Program-made: the position numbers and the translations under genes
Shown here: positions 11,565 to 24,700 of the stretch, in pieces
Layout: every line of letters begins with the position of its first letter
Numbering within the stretch: position 1 is the first letter of the stretch
DNA from: Xestospongia bergquistia
Taxonomy: Eukaryota; Porifera; Demospongiae; Haplosclerida; Petrosiidae
Length of the DNA: 64,000 nt
Direction of reading: 5' to 3'
Assembly: GCA_963965975.1 (NCBI GenBank)
Contig: OZ014413.1
Location: forward strand, 994,501 to 1,058,500
The notes under the pieces: generated by a model
What the model was told of the DNA's origin: nothing
What the model saw: the letters and a program-made list of their open reading frames with translations, nothing else
The model's database searches: none

Positions 11565-14010
11565 TGACAATGGAGTCATCAGTTGATAAAAAAGATGCTT
11601 GTATCCAATTTAACTATCTTGTTCTATCAAATGGTATTGACAACATTACTTTATAATAGATCCCTTTAAATTACAAGTCTTTTAGATGTTCTTCAAGGTG
11701 TGTGCATTGCAGACAAGAAGTTATTCATAATTCAAGGAGACTCCAAAGATTTTCTCAACTGGGAAGAATATGGATTAAGAATTTCTGTTCCTCCAGGGAA
11801 ATTATCTTCTAAAGAAATCTGTGAAATATCAATGACTGTATTGGTTGGTGGGAAGTTTCAATTTCCAGAGGGAAATGAGTTGATCAGTGCTACTTATGTC
11901 ATTTCTCTTTCCAAATCACTTTTGAAACCAGTGAAATTCGAGATCCAGCATTGTGCACACCTAGTCACAGAAGGTCACACTCGCATACTATTTTAGTTTT
12001 TTTCAGCTGGTGTTAATTAACCAACTTATATTTTCCTTCCAGTTCCAGCTACAAGAAGGAGGAGAAATTCTCCCTGGCAATCAATATGGTAGCATTTATC
12101 TTCCTCATTTTTGTTTAAAAGCTATTGTTAAATTTTGTACTGATCCAATTTTGTCTGCTTGCAATGCATTAGGGGCAGAGAAACTTTCATTTATTCAATT
12201 AAATTATGTCACTGGAGGCTCTATGCAAACAGAAGTTGAGTGTGATGATAAAGCATTTCCAATAGATATTCCTAAACCTACTACAGAGACCACTAATGAA
12301 AATAGTCTAATAGAAGGTATAATCAGATATACAGTATGTATTCATGTACATGTAGACAAAGTGATAGGATCTCAATGTTCTTCTTCAAATCCAGATAAAA
12401 TGGTTGTTACCCAGATGCTAGGAAATAGTACTATTGTTTGTCCTTTGCAAGAAGTCTCTTCTAGTAATGAGGTTCAAATCAGCCCATTTGAAGGTAAATT
12501 GAAGTACATGTAATTTATAATTTATGTATATAATTTGCTATCATATAGGCAGCTTGCCAGTAATGCATCATAAAGATAAGATGTCAGATGATGACAAAAT
12601 TGTTTCTTTTCCACTCTCATCATCACCTGATCATAATGCTACATTAGTAGAGACATTATCTAATTCAGAACATTTGAAGCTAACTCCTTCAACTACAAAT
12701 AGTAACCAGTCAGCAGTAACTAGTCAAAGTATGGTCTATATTACTAAGACTGAGTATAATTCACTTCTGTATATAGCTGTTGGTAGCTCATCTCCAGATA
12801 AAAGTATGTGGCTCAGGTGGTATATGAAGTCAAAGGACATAACAGAAAATGGTTAATGAGATTAATGGCAGCTAAATGTCTCAATGCTCTATTAAAGGTA
12901 ATGCCAATTTTGAAACTACCCACTATTGACATTTCTAACAGTATATTAAAAATACACTTACATCTGAATATGTTGAGATAGATGTTGAACTTTACTTTAC
13001 ATTTGAAAATGCTAATGGTCACATTGAATTAGCTTTTGGAGAAGATCAAAAACACCCTCTTAATGGATGGAGTATTTGTCCTCATAATCGTCCAACAAGG
13101 GTATAAATATCTGGTACCAATATTATTGATATACACTTTGGACAATGTTTGTAGATATACCAAAATGATGTTGATGTGTTTGGTTCTAAAGATCCCCCAT
13201 ATTTTCCATCTGTTCTGATTACTGTGTCTGTTAAAGGAGGACCTGATACAGTGTCTATGCTAAACTATTCTGTTCCATTAAAAGGAATCAAACCTAATAA
13301 CACCATGATATTTATTGTACGATATTATAGTACTAGCAATGGTAAGTAATAAATAATATTGTATATTAAATATTCAATCACTATTATTTATAGAAGGAGA
13401 TGTATTAAGGAGATCAATGACTAATAAAGGAATTTCAGGGACTAGATATACTGGTATGTGATTGCATATTAGCTCTAAAGAAATGTGTTAAGACAATTTT
13501 AAAGTAAACAATTATATTACATAATATTTCTGACATCCAACTAGCCAAGCCAACCTTAAGTAAGATTATAATGTTATCTTTAAGCTTCATTGACTTAAAT
13601 GATTTGTATTCAGAACAGTTTTGTGATTACATCAGTATAGTAGCAACCAAAGTCTTTTTGTAATACATTACTTTTATGACATTGTTCTGTGTTTGTTTAC
13701 ACTTAAAGAAGTGCTCTGAATTCTGAAATGGCTAGAAAAGGTTTAGCTCAATGTACTGATATTATCATTGAATGTAGCATTAACCCCTTTATCCTAGCCA
13801 TAAAAGCCTATTCAAAGAAAATTATTTCTGTTGTCTACAAGGTTGTCATAGACAAAAACAAGTGCAGATCATATTCCACTAATTCTTGATTACTTAAAAG
13901 ATCTTGTCACACACAATAGCCAATATTTTGAATGCACCTTTCCTCAACATTTTGAATGATTTGACATATCAAGATATAGCAAATGTTATAGAATTATATA
14001 TGTTAGAATA
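11565..14010 (+). pseudogene. Partial, broken copy of the first gene (ZU5 / UPA-like / CARD-like)
   Basis: Homology to 1620-3545 begins abruptly near 11571, so the Death and coiled-coil exons are missing. The ZU5 exon starts at 11686 (open from 11700). Breaks: a frameshift near 11985 after HTR; loss of one A in the run after SSSPDK (12798-12801), which shifts the frame; two short deletions in the CARD-like exon (13845-13870). It keeps about 540 bases inside the ZU5-to-UPA stretch that the first gene lacks (12150-12690), including ENSLIEG followed by a possible intron. At the site matching the first gene's TGA it has CGA, so it records the ancestral codon. Confidence 0.72.
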
Positions 14011-14112
14011 ATCATGGTAAAGATGTTTTCTTTTTTCTTACTAAAAGAAAAAAAAACACTAACGATAGCATATTCCTTTGTTTACACTTACAATCTTGAC
14101 ATTAATTTATAG

Positions 14113-14473
14113 AAACTGTTTTCTTGCCTTTTATATAGATATTGATCATGATGTTATTACAATGAGATCTTATGTTAAAGAAGTTTTTACTCAAAACTTT
14201 GAACGATTACAGAATACAAGTAGATATTCCATTAATTCACTGGCAGATAAGATGTTTACAAACTCACTCATTACTGATGATGTCCATAGGTCACCAACAT
14301 TTCAAAATATCTTTGATGAGTTCATAGCAGGAATGGAAGTAACAATAACTATAAATGAACTGAAAGATCACTGTGTCAAGTTCATAACAGCCTGCACTAA
14401 TGTAGGGGGTCCTATTGCCAAGGCTGCTGACATATTACAAAAGGATTTGATTAGCAGGGGTATGAAACTCTAA
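14113..14473 (+). CDS. CARD/DED-like helical domain exon, isolated
   Basis: An exon opens after 'tttatag' at 14112 and reads NCFLAF..IDHDVITMRS, then about 85 residues with helix-rich spacing (SLADKMFTNSLITDDV; ELKDHCVKFITACTN), ending TAA at 14471-14473. Its spacing resembles the other CARD/DED-like domains here, and a broken copy lies at 33958-34290. No upstream exon could be assigned. It may be a terminal exon of the decayed gene just before it or a leftover. The death-fold assignment rests on pattern, not on a profile search. Confidence 0.4.
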
Positions 14474-15462
14474 TTAAAGTGGAACTAACATTGTTTATTG
14501 TAGTAATTAGCAGGAGCAGTGTAATTGTATTTATATTTTGTTGTTTGTTATTTTATGTATATCTCAACATCTTTTTCCTTATATATACAATCTTCACATG
14601 GGAGGTAGTAATTATAAAGAACACAAATGTATACACTGCCATTTATATATTCTTATCACATTCTTTTTGAAAAGCATCAAACAATTGACTGGAATGATCA
14701 ACCTCTTTTTATGAAACGAAAGAATGTAAGCAGGTGAAATATTTTGACTACAATTGTGACAGGTTAAGCAACAATACGGAAAATTTTTCGTAACATTAAC
14801 TCTAAATCTTCAAGAGAACTATGTCTGTCTTAAAAGATAAAAAGTGATAAATACTAACATGTTATTCCTCCTCTTAAATCTATTGTATGTTTCTTGTCTT
14901 ATGACTTATACACGTGAATATCATGGTAGTCCTACAGATAAATATAATATAGTTCATAAGTTAAAGTCTCATATCTTCTATTAATACCCATGTAGTTCTC
15001 AACAAAAGTTATTGATGTACTAAGAGATGTTAAAGTATTAATATCTCCTTGGCTGAGAGATATGCAATATTTTATATGATATATTTATTTTGATAATCAT
15101 CTTGTGTTTGTTCTTAATAACTATTAAGCAATTATTATTGAAACCTAACCCATCATATTGTGAGTGTTATATATATATACATATTTCTCTGTATATTGGA
15201 AAACTGAGGACTTGGCCTATATCATTTGAGGAATGACTAATGGCTACAAGATATGTAATAATTTGCTGTAGTCATTGCGACACTATTACTAGATGTATGT
15301 AGAAAAGGTATGTATCCATTCTTCTGTCTGTCGATCCATTTCTAAGATAGTTTTGATAACATTATAACTTATTGTTTTTGATGTGCTGACATAATGTCAT
15401 GTACAATAAATAATTAATAGATGTTACTATGGTAACAGATACATGCATGTACATAATGTTTT
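14474..15462. other. Intergenic, duplicated flank
   Basis: Similar to 4780-5640 and 15090-15260 blocks elsewhere (the 'cctaacccatcatatt' motif at 15145). No exon is supported. Confidence 0.5.
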
Positions 15463-15517
15463 ATATTATGATATACATACTCTGATATTAATTATCAGAG
15501 TATGTATATCATAATAT
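15463..15517. repeat. Perfect 25-bp-arm palindrome
   Basis: The arm TATGATATACATACTCTGAT and its exact reverse complement are separated by five bases (TTAAT). Related flanks at 6190 and 32810 have only the left-arm-like sequence ('catcatgacacactct') and no matching right arm, so the right arm seems newly made by an inverted copy. A strong DNA or RNA hairpin is expected. Confidence 0.85.
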
Positions 15518-15540
15518 TTATAAAGTATATTATTCTGACA

Positions 15541-16080
15541 ACCAGTTAACGAGTTCAGTGTCCAACAATTAATATCATGTGATTATAATCCAAGTATAAG
15601 TTTATATGGATGTCAAGGAGGTGTACTGTTTAATGCTTTTAGTAGTATTAAGGTATGAATGGATGGATAGATGGATGGACAGAGATGGATGAATACAATA
15701 TTAACAATGATATTGATATCATTTTTACTTCAGGATAAGATGACCATTGTTCCATCTAGTATATATCTATTTGCTAGTAGTAATAAACAGACAAAATCAT
15801 GTCAACAAAACTTATAAGACATTTAATTATGATATTTCTATATCTCTATTCATTATCTCACTAGACCTAATAAAGGTATCCTCTTACACAGTTTCATGAC
15901 TAATACTTTGTAAGTTATATCAATAAACTACTAAACATTAATAACACCATTATACATGTATCTCTATTATATCTATTAAGTTAATATACTATCTCTTCCC
16001 TTTATTGTTATAGACTTTATGAAGATACAATGATACAATATATATATACAACTGATAAATTTTTCAAAAAGCTACAACAT
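15541..16080 (+). pseudogene. Papain-family protease 3'-half fragment, copy 1
   Basis: Exon-like pieces: 15541-15652 (SVQQLISCDYN, then GCQGGVLFNAFSSIK, the usual LSEQ.LVDC...GC.GG segment of C1A proteases), 15734-15813 (IVPSSIY), 15865-15909 (HSFMTN), then a decayed piece at 16014. The donor after 15813 is AT instead of GT. The exons with the catalytic Cys, His and Asn are absent, so it cannot encode an active enzyme. Confidence 0.7.
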
Positions 16081-16667
16081 AATATTATACTGTGTGTACT
16101 ATGATAATGGTCATAACAACTAACATGGTAGGTTCATGTTTATTTCTGCTTTAAGACTTCAATGTTGCTGCTTTATTTTTTATATTTATTGAGACTCTTT
16201 AATAACATGACAATGTGACACTTACATATACTGTGGGTATGATAATATACATATTGTGACAAACAAACCAAATGTAATTCCTAAAATTAATAAATCTCAC
16301 TGACTGTGCACCACAATGTGGACACCTGCAATCACTATGAATTTAATAATAAGATACATGATGTGATTGCATACTTCTTGGAAATTATGATAGTGAATAG
16401 ATGGTATATAATATACATCTATATATGTAATGTACACTTTATAAATTACTATGTTGATAAGTCAATATCATATTATCAGCATTATTTTAACAACAACTTC
16501 AAATGTATTATTGTATATATCAATGCTTGTAAATGTTTATGTAGATTTGTTAAGAACATTTAATATAATTATATCTTCAAATATCAATGTATCATGATAC
16601 ACTATAATTATGATAAAGACTAAAGCATAGCTTCATTAAAGAGTAAATTAACTATACAAACTAGACA
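16081..16667. other. Spacer between protease copies
   Basis: Contains the protease 3'-flank repeat ('acctgcaatcactatgaattt' near 16325, also at 18205, 29385 and 39950). The frame at 16306-16563 runs through this repeat and looks non-coding. Confidence 0.5.
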
Positions 16668-18006
16668 ACCAGTTAATAAGTTCAGTGTCCAACAATTAAT
16701 ATCATGTGATTATAATTCAAGGGACAGTTTAAATAGATGTCAAGGAGGTGTACTGTTTAATGCTTTTAGTAGTATTAAGGTATGAATGGATGGATGGATA
16801 GAGAGATGGATGAATACCATGTTAACAATATTAATGATACTCATATCATTTCTCATTTTAGGATAAGATAACCATTGTTCCATCTAGTATATATCCATTT
16901 GCTAGTAGTGATGGACAGACTAAATCATGTCAACAAAACTTGTAAGACATTTGTAATTATAATATTTATCTGTATCTGCTCATTCTCTCACTAGACCTAA
17001 TAAAGGTGTCCTCTTACACAGTTTCATGACTAACACTTCGTAAGTTATATCAATAAACTACTAAACATTAATAACACCATTATACACATATCTCTATCTA
17101 TTAAGTTAATATATTATCTCTTCCTTTATTGTTACTATTATTATTATTATAGACTTAATGAAGATATAATGATACATTATATATATAATATAACTCCTAC
17201 ATCAAATTCAGCTAATGCTGCAATGTGGCAAGACTATATCATTAAGTTAATATTAATAGTTATAATATAATGTTTATATAGGAACAGGTTTAATAATTTC
17301 AAGTATTACATGTACATTAGATATATTTAATGTATATATATATATATATGTTATATTATATTACAGGTGGTATTATACAACATCATTGTAATAATAAATC
17401 TTTAGATCATGCTGTTCAAGTAATAGGATATGACTTCATTACAGGTATGTACTATATATGTAATGTAAATATAACTTATATACTGAGGTATATGTTTTAA
17501 ATGAATTTATTAAAACAAGCACTGAAGATCTTATTATAATTATTGCTGAATTGTTATATATTATATTAATTTTACAACCAACGGATTTAGTTAACCACTG
17601 TACTGTGAATACTATTATGATAGACATGACTGATTATTATAAAAGAGAAAGTATATATATTATTGTATGGCTTCTGCTTTTAGACTACTCTCATGTTATC
17701 ATCTTATTCTATAACACAACTCTTCAGAATAGTCTCAATATGATTTTCATAACTATAGTCTTGTTTATATGTATAATAGTGTCTTTAAAATAATATTGTT
17801 ATTTGATATACTAATATACCAGTTTATTTTACTATATATAGTTCTATTGTTATTGCTATACCATAGGTCCTATTCCATATTGGATAATATGTAACATGTG
17901 GGGTAACGATTGGGGAGAGAAGGGATATTTGAGATTGAAGTTTGGAGACAATCCTTGTGATATGTGTAAATTAAATGGGTGTGCTTTGATGAATTATTGC
18001 TATTAG
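16668..18006 (+). pseudogene. Papain-family (cathepsin-like) protease 3'-half, copy 2
   Basis: Exons: 16668-16779 (SVQQLISCDYN...GCQGG), 16862-16941, 16995-17039, 17153-17242, 17367-17444 (LDHAVQVIGYD, holding the catalytic His), 17867-18006 (YWIICNMWGNDWGEKGY, holding the catalytic Asn; stop TAG 18004-18006). It aligns with the C-terminal half of cathepsin L-type C1A peptidases. The exon with the active-site Cys (GSCWAF type) and the propeptide are missing. The donor after the fourth exon reads TTAAG where copy 4 has GTAAG. It is probably a non-functional duplicate, though most frames are still open. Confidence 0.65.
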
Positions 18007-18593
18007 GTATTATTGATGAGGTAGTTATTGTGACTGATGTTAGTGCAATAAACAGTCATGTTATATATTTATTTAATTTATCTTTTTAACAGTTTTTTTA
18101 GTCACATCATATATTTTGTACTATTATTATATTACTTGTTTATAAATTAGTTTTAAGATGTTATTGATAGTGATGTACTATTCATAGATCATGAGACTAG
18201 TTAATTATGTGACAATATGGCAAAGAATATGAATTTATTAATAAAATACATGATGTGATAAACAACAACTCGCTTCCCTGGAAATTTGGATAGTGAGTAG
18301 ATAACAAACTACATCGATGTATGTATATATTTAAAATGAGATATGAAATCCATATTATATACTTTACTAATATATAAATGTACATTTTAGTTTTGTTAAG
18401 CACAAAGCATGGTCTTAAATATTGTGAATGCATACTTTATATTTATAGTTCTATTAATTGTACATAGAGACTTTGAATTATCTTATAAATCTTAATTGCT
18501 ATAAGTTGGTTGTCATATTCAAAACTATATAAGTTATCTCATTAGTGTATTGTTTATTTTCATTCTAATTGTTGGCTTCTAAACTATATCTCT
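18007..18593. other. Protease 3' flank, no gene
   Basis: Shares the downstream block with 29161-29750 and 39708-40000 ('atgaatttattaataaaata'). The minus-strand frame at 18197-18433 lies in this repeated flank and is not supported as a gene. Confidence 0.5.
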
Positions 18594-18651
18594 CACTAAG
18601 TATATCAACTGATGCACTGACTACTAGGTCATCCAGCTAACATACTTAGTG
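18594..18651. repeat. Hairpin with loop GACTACT, copy 1
   Basis: The arms start CACTAAGTATATCAACTG and close with CATACTTAGTG around the loop GACTACT. Copies lie at 29752-29809 and 40996-41052, each a few hundred bases upstream of an LRR-ZU5 family gene or pseudogene. This copy has the most mismatches. Confidence 0.65.
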
Positions 18652-18714
18652 ATGTGAGGCTAGTGTGTAATATAAGTGGATGTAAAAGTTAATGAGTTGT
18701 GAAAATATACAATT

Positions 18715-18788
18715 GAGCTCCACCTTAAATAAAGTTTAATGAGCATGCGCAGATTGCGGAGCCCCACCCTTACTTGGTCTGTGTAGCT
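18715..18788 (+). promoter_or_regulatory. Promoter-proximal region of gene A with NRF1-like site
   Basis: GAGCATGCGCAGA at 18741-18753 matches the NRF1-type palindrome core GCATGCGC and sits 48 bases before the ATG. The same 13-mer is 46 bases before the ATG of gene B (41285-41297), inside conserved sequence (AGCCCCACC; CTTGGTCT). Gene C lacks it. No TATA box is clear. Binding is inferred. Confidence 0.45.
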
Positions 18789-21700
18789 ATGGCAGGAAAA
18801 GAAGAGCTAGGTAAGATGCGCACTGTTATAATTCTTATTACAATGTAATATTTATCACATGTTAGGTCGTGAAATAAAGTTTCATCTATCTCCTCATTAT
18901 AAGAAGCATTTTGATCAAATAAAATCAAAATTTGGAAAATTTACTCAAGCTATTGTATGTCTTATTGCTGGGGGTATCCCTTCACTTCAAGAATTCAAAA
19001 CTTTTCTTGGAAAATATTTCGATGAACTAAAACCTAAACTGTCTACAGCTGAATCATTTCCAAACGTTATGGAGTTAACAATAACAGAGAAATGTACTGT
19101 AACTAATATTGACTGCTTGGAGACAATAGTTGATCATTATAACATTGAAAAAGCCAAACCTCATATCACAAAATACAAATCATCAGTTGATAAGATTTGT
19201 GTGGATTTTAAAGAAAGTGTATTAGACTTCACAACAGTCTCAACTTCTTCGAAATATGAGTCAATCATGTTTGTCCTTGGATGGCAACAAACAGATGACC
19301 TCACTTGCAATGCCATAAATGATTTGTTATCAAAAGCATTTGGAGATATAGCTAACAAAGTATCATTTAAATATGGATTGAAACGTAAGCTAATAAAAAT
19401 GATAATATGTACGTTGGTAATCTTGACAATTGAGTTACATATATTATCTATAATGTTTACGATACAATTATGTATATCTTGCATGCTACATTGTGTAGGT
19501 TTTATAATGAAAATATATACAATGGAAATGAAGCTATAGATAATCCTATACTCAATTGCTTATGTCCATTTTATAAAGATATTTGAATTATTGCTTTCAA
19601 AAGTACAATTATACTAAACCCCAATAAGTGATGTTATAACTACATGTAATTAGCCTCGCTGTGCGTGGGCGCGTAGCGAGGATTACTGTAGTCTTGTCAG
19701 TGTGTGTGTATCTGTTACCTGGGCAAATGGCTTTGAACTACTTTAACTCGGCAAACACGGCACTGGTAGCCACCAAACAGTAGTGGACGGTAGCAAAACT
19801 TCTGTACTTCTTAAGAATAATGCCAAAAGGAGCGTCAAACGAACAAAAAGCTTTAAAAGTCTGAAAAATCTTTGAAAAAAAGCACAGCTTTCATGAAGAC
19901 TCGAGAATTCAATAAAAACCTCCTGCATACAGGTTATGACATTTTCCAACTTTTAAAGTGAGAATTTTTGCTAAAATACTTCTTTAGAAAGTTATGGCAA
20001 CTTTTGGCAGTTATAATTATGGATACATTGAGCGCGAACTAAAAATACTAGCACCATAGCTGTCATTGGAGAATCACTAACTTTTCCTAATAAGTTGGAA
20101 AGTATTGGACCTTTTGTCAATTAGAGTGCAAAGTACCCAGTAGACGCACTAAAAGGGAAAGCTTTTTTTTACCCTTTGATTGAAGAGAAATGCTGAGTCA
20201 TCAATAATCATCTTGCGCATCACGTGAGATACGTCACTTGAGGAGAGTAAGACAGCAGCGAGGTTAAGCACTTTATTGCATTTCATTTATTGTTGTGTCT
20301 GGTTTAAACTTACCTAGTCATAGATTGCACCCTTATTCTTTTTGGTGAGTTAACCTCCTAGATATATTAAAATAATAGCAACTATACAAATAAAATCCTT
20401 GACTCAAGGATTTTAATTTGTGTAACTGTTTTTATCTTGAATTGTGCATGCATTTTTAAGAATTGTTAAAATTGCTCAACAGATTTGAATTGAGATTTAT
20501 CAATAAAAACAGAATGGTACATATAGCTCATGCAAATTAATATATTAGAGGAAACAGTTAGCTGTGGAAAACACAAGTGCTTATAGTCAGAGATATAATA
20601 AATTTGACTCTTCCAATGGTTTATATATAAATATGAACAGTAGATTTGGGAACACTAAGTAAACTTGTATCTTCTTTTATATGTATATTTAACTACATGT
20701 GTACTACTAACTCTGTTTTATAACAGGAGACACTACATGTGTTGAGTGGAGACATGATGACAATAGTGTTCTAGTCATTTCACCAAGTATTGAACAATGT
20801 GAAAATATTGTGAGTAGATTAAAACAACAAAAAAAGATAAGAGAAGAATCATTATGGCGTATTGAACTTCGATCTTCAACTACTGAAAGTGCCCTAGTAC
20901 TTATAGACAATCTCGATCAGTTTGCAGTGAGGGAACTTTGTATAGAAGACAGTTCATTGGACAGTATGTGTGTATCAAAATTGTCAAGGAAATTTACTAA
21001 AATGAAGAAACTATTGTTTAACTCCTCCTTTCTCCCTATTGGTAGTATCAAAGAAGTTATTTTTGGTCTAGCACCTATTAACACTTCACTTGAGGGATTA
21101 TTCCTGTGGAATGTTCCTATTACAGAAGATGATGTAATTTGCTTGTCTCAAGTGATAAGTAATAACATGACATTGAAAATACTCGACCTCTCCAACTGTG
21201 ATATTTCTGATAAAGGTGTCCAGTCTATCTGTGTAGGGGTTGCTAAAAATCAAACACTGACTATGTTAGCCCTCAGCAATAATCTTGGGATCACTTCAGC
21301 TAGTACCAGTTCAATAGTTGAACTAATAGAAACAACTACATCATTGAAAAAACTATATCTTCGCAATACTTCACTGAATGATGATGATATTATGACAATT
21401 AGTACTACACTAACTGAAAGTACTACAATACAACAGCTTGTATTATCTGAAGAACACGAGAAAATTTGCAAGACTTTTATTCCTAGTATTAAAGATAAAC
21501 TCTATTTTCTAATGGAAAAGCCAAGTGGAACAGGTATGTACTATTTATTTTCTTAATTCAAACATGGTAAATCGTAAAAACTATAGTAGCACTCTCTGTG
21601 TACTGGATTGTCCAATAGAATGTATTGGCATTGCAAAACATTGAATATTGCAGTTTCATACTTAGCAATCTTTCTGCACAAGTAAAGACTGATTTACAGG

Positions 21701-24700
21701 TTAATGCTATGTTTCTAAGTATCATTACAATAGTAATTACAGAAAAGTGTTCTTTTTGTCTTTGCTTTCTTTTGTATCCAATGAAAACTTAGAAATTTGA
21801 AAGATTTTAGCAATTATTTTTACAGATGACACAACACAAATTAATTTTATAAGGCTATTTGCTTTTGTAGACATAATTTAGAACTTGTAACAAACAAAAC
21901 TCATGTTTTCAACAAGTCAATTAAACAGCCACTTTTAAAATGCTATTATTAACAAGAAAATGAATGAAAATACAGTTGGTAGTCTTTTCTCCAGCCACTC
22001 ATGCCCAAGGCAAAGATCAGCTGGAGAAGAGACTAATTGTTTAGTCTTTTATTTTTTAAACCCCAGTTAGTTTTATATCAAAGACTATACTTATTACTAT
22101 ATATTTTCTCACTGATTATAGTTACTACTTCTACTAGTAGTCATCATGACTTATATAGTACAAAACAAGAGAAAGATAGACATATAGCTCATCTAACTCA
22201 TAAACTACAGTCTGTTACCAGAGAAAAGGAAGAGATCATAACAACACTTCAAACAAACCTCCAAGAATATAGGCAACAGCTCCTAAAGACAAAAGGTTGA
22301 AAATGCAACAATTAATTACATTATTTACCATATATCACATCAGATATTTACAGTTATCTTCCCAAACTGGCTATTATTCTACAACCAGTACAAGAGGATT
22401 GGGAACAACTTGGTCTACAACTTAATATAGATCAGTCTGTACTAACTGATATCAGAAATAAAAGAGATTCTATTGAGCAAATGAAGTGTTTGTTAGAGGA
22501 ATGGGTTCTAAAAGGAGGTACATTAACACAACTTGAAGATTCTTTACTTTATCTTGGCAAGAAAGAGGTCATTCCTGGTATGTTATATATTACTGTCAAC
22601 TTTAACTGTAATTTATCAATTGAACAAGACATTATTTCTCTTGTCATCTTTTATTATCAGATTTACATGCTCTACATGAGAAGGAGGGTATTGTTATTGA
22701 CACTAGTGAACAGATCTCTACCAAATCCAATGATAAATCAAGTAACCTACATATTATATATTATATACTTATATATAAGCCAAGCAGTGCTCAGTAAAGG
22801 AGATACTAAGAGAGTACATGACTATATATATATGTACCTATCACATTTGTATAGTGTTATTACTAATTATTTCCTCACTGAATATAATAATAGCTGTGTC
22901 TATTATTACATCACGTAATTGATATATACAACATGATAGATTTTTAGCAAGCATTACATAGTGATTCAGCCATTTTTAAATAGCTCAGTTGATACTGAGA
23001 GCAGGTATAGTTTTCTTGATTTCTGTTCCAAAAGATAATGATTATCAAAATTTTAGAAGTAATGATCCCAACCAATCTTTCTATCTTATTTTTTTTGTAT
23101 TCATTTGTCCTCATTCCATATTCTTTCATATTTTTTATACTTTATATATTAGATTATGATATTGTGGACAGAAAACAACAACAAGATCAATCATCAAAGT
23201 TGGCCAGTTGTGAGAAAGGAGGTGAGCTATAGTACTGTTAGTAGTACATACCATATATGGTTATGTTCTATAGAGAAACAAGAAGAGATTGAGAAGTTGA
23301 CCCAAGAGAAAGAAGGCAAGCATTAGTACTGTTAGTAGTAAATACCATATATGGTTATGTTCTATAGAGAAACAAGAAGAGATTGAGAAGTTAACCAAAG
23401 AGAAAGAAGGTAAGCTATAGTACTGTTAGTAGTACATACCATATATGGTCATCTTCTATAGTTACTGATACAAAATCAATAAAGGAAAAAGGTAAGTTAT
23501 AGTATATTATTCATAGTACATTACCATATATGGTTATGTTCTATAAACAAACAAGAAGAGATTGAGAGGTTGGCCAGAGAGAAACAAGGTAAGTCATAGT
23601 ACTGCTTGTAGTACATATCATATATGGTTATTTTCTATAGATAATGAAAAAGATCTTGAATATGTAATAAAAGGGCAAAACCGTAAGTTATAGAAATTAT
23701 TAGTAGTACATACCATATATGGTTATGTTCTATAAACAAGCAGGAGAGATTGAGAGGTTGGCCAGTGCGAAACAAGGTAAATTATAGTACTGTTAGTAGT
23801 ACATACCATATATGGTTATGTTCTATAGAAAAAGAAGAATATATTAAAAAGTTAAAAGAAGAGAAAGAAGGTAAGTTATAGATATTGTTAGTAGTAAATA
23901 CCATATATGGTTATGTTCTATAGACAAACAAGAAGAGATTGAGAAGTTGACCAAAGAGAAAGAAGGTAAGTTATAGTACTATTAGTAGTACATACCATAT
24001 ATGGTTATGTTCTATAGCTACTGATAAAGTATTAGTAGAGAAACAAGAAGAGATTGAGAAGTTGACCAGAGAGAAACAAGGTAAGTTATAGTACTATTAG
24101 TAGTAAATACCATATATGGTTATGTTCTATAGACAAACAAAAAGAGATTGAGAAGTTGACCGAAGAGAAAAAAAGTAAGCTATATTATACTGTTAGTAGT
24201 ACATACCATATATGATTATGTTCTATAGCTACTGATAAAGTATTAGTAGACAAACAAGAAGAGATTGAGAACTTGACCAGAGAGAAACAAGGTGAGCTAT
24301 AGTACTGTTAGTAGTACATACCATATATGGTTATGTTCTATAGCTACTGATAAAGTATTAGTAGAGAAACAAGAAGAGATTGAGAACTTGACCAGAGAGA
24401 AAGAAGGTGAGCTATAGTACTGTTAGTAGTACATACCATATATGGTTATGTTCTATAGCTACTGATAAAGTATTAGTAGAGAAACAAGAAGAGATTGAGA
24501 ACTTGACCAGAGAGAAAGAAGGTGAGCTATAGTACTGTTAGTAGTACATACCATATATGGTTATGTTCTATAGCTACTGATAAAGTATTAGTAGAGAAAC
24601 AAGAAGAGATTGAGAACTTGACCAGAGAGAAAGAAGGTGAGCTATAGTACTGTTAGTAGTACATACCATATATGGTTATGTTCTATAGCTACTGATAAAG

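Noticed and set aside
19743..19949. Minus-strand ORF inside the inserted element as a transposase
   Set aside because: Only 68 codons, with no transposase motif visible. The element looks non-autonomous.
21250..21471. Minus-strand ORFs opposite the LRR exons (also 42180-42470, 54071-54361)
   Set aside because: Shadows of the regular LRR codons; the plus-strand frame is the conserved one.
20727..21533. NACHT-type NLR gene
   Set aside because: The LRR looks NLR-like, but no P-loop or NACHT exon was found anywhere in gene A, B or C.
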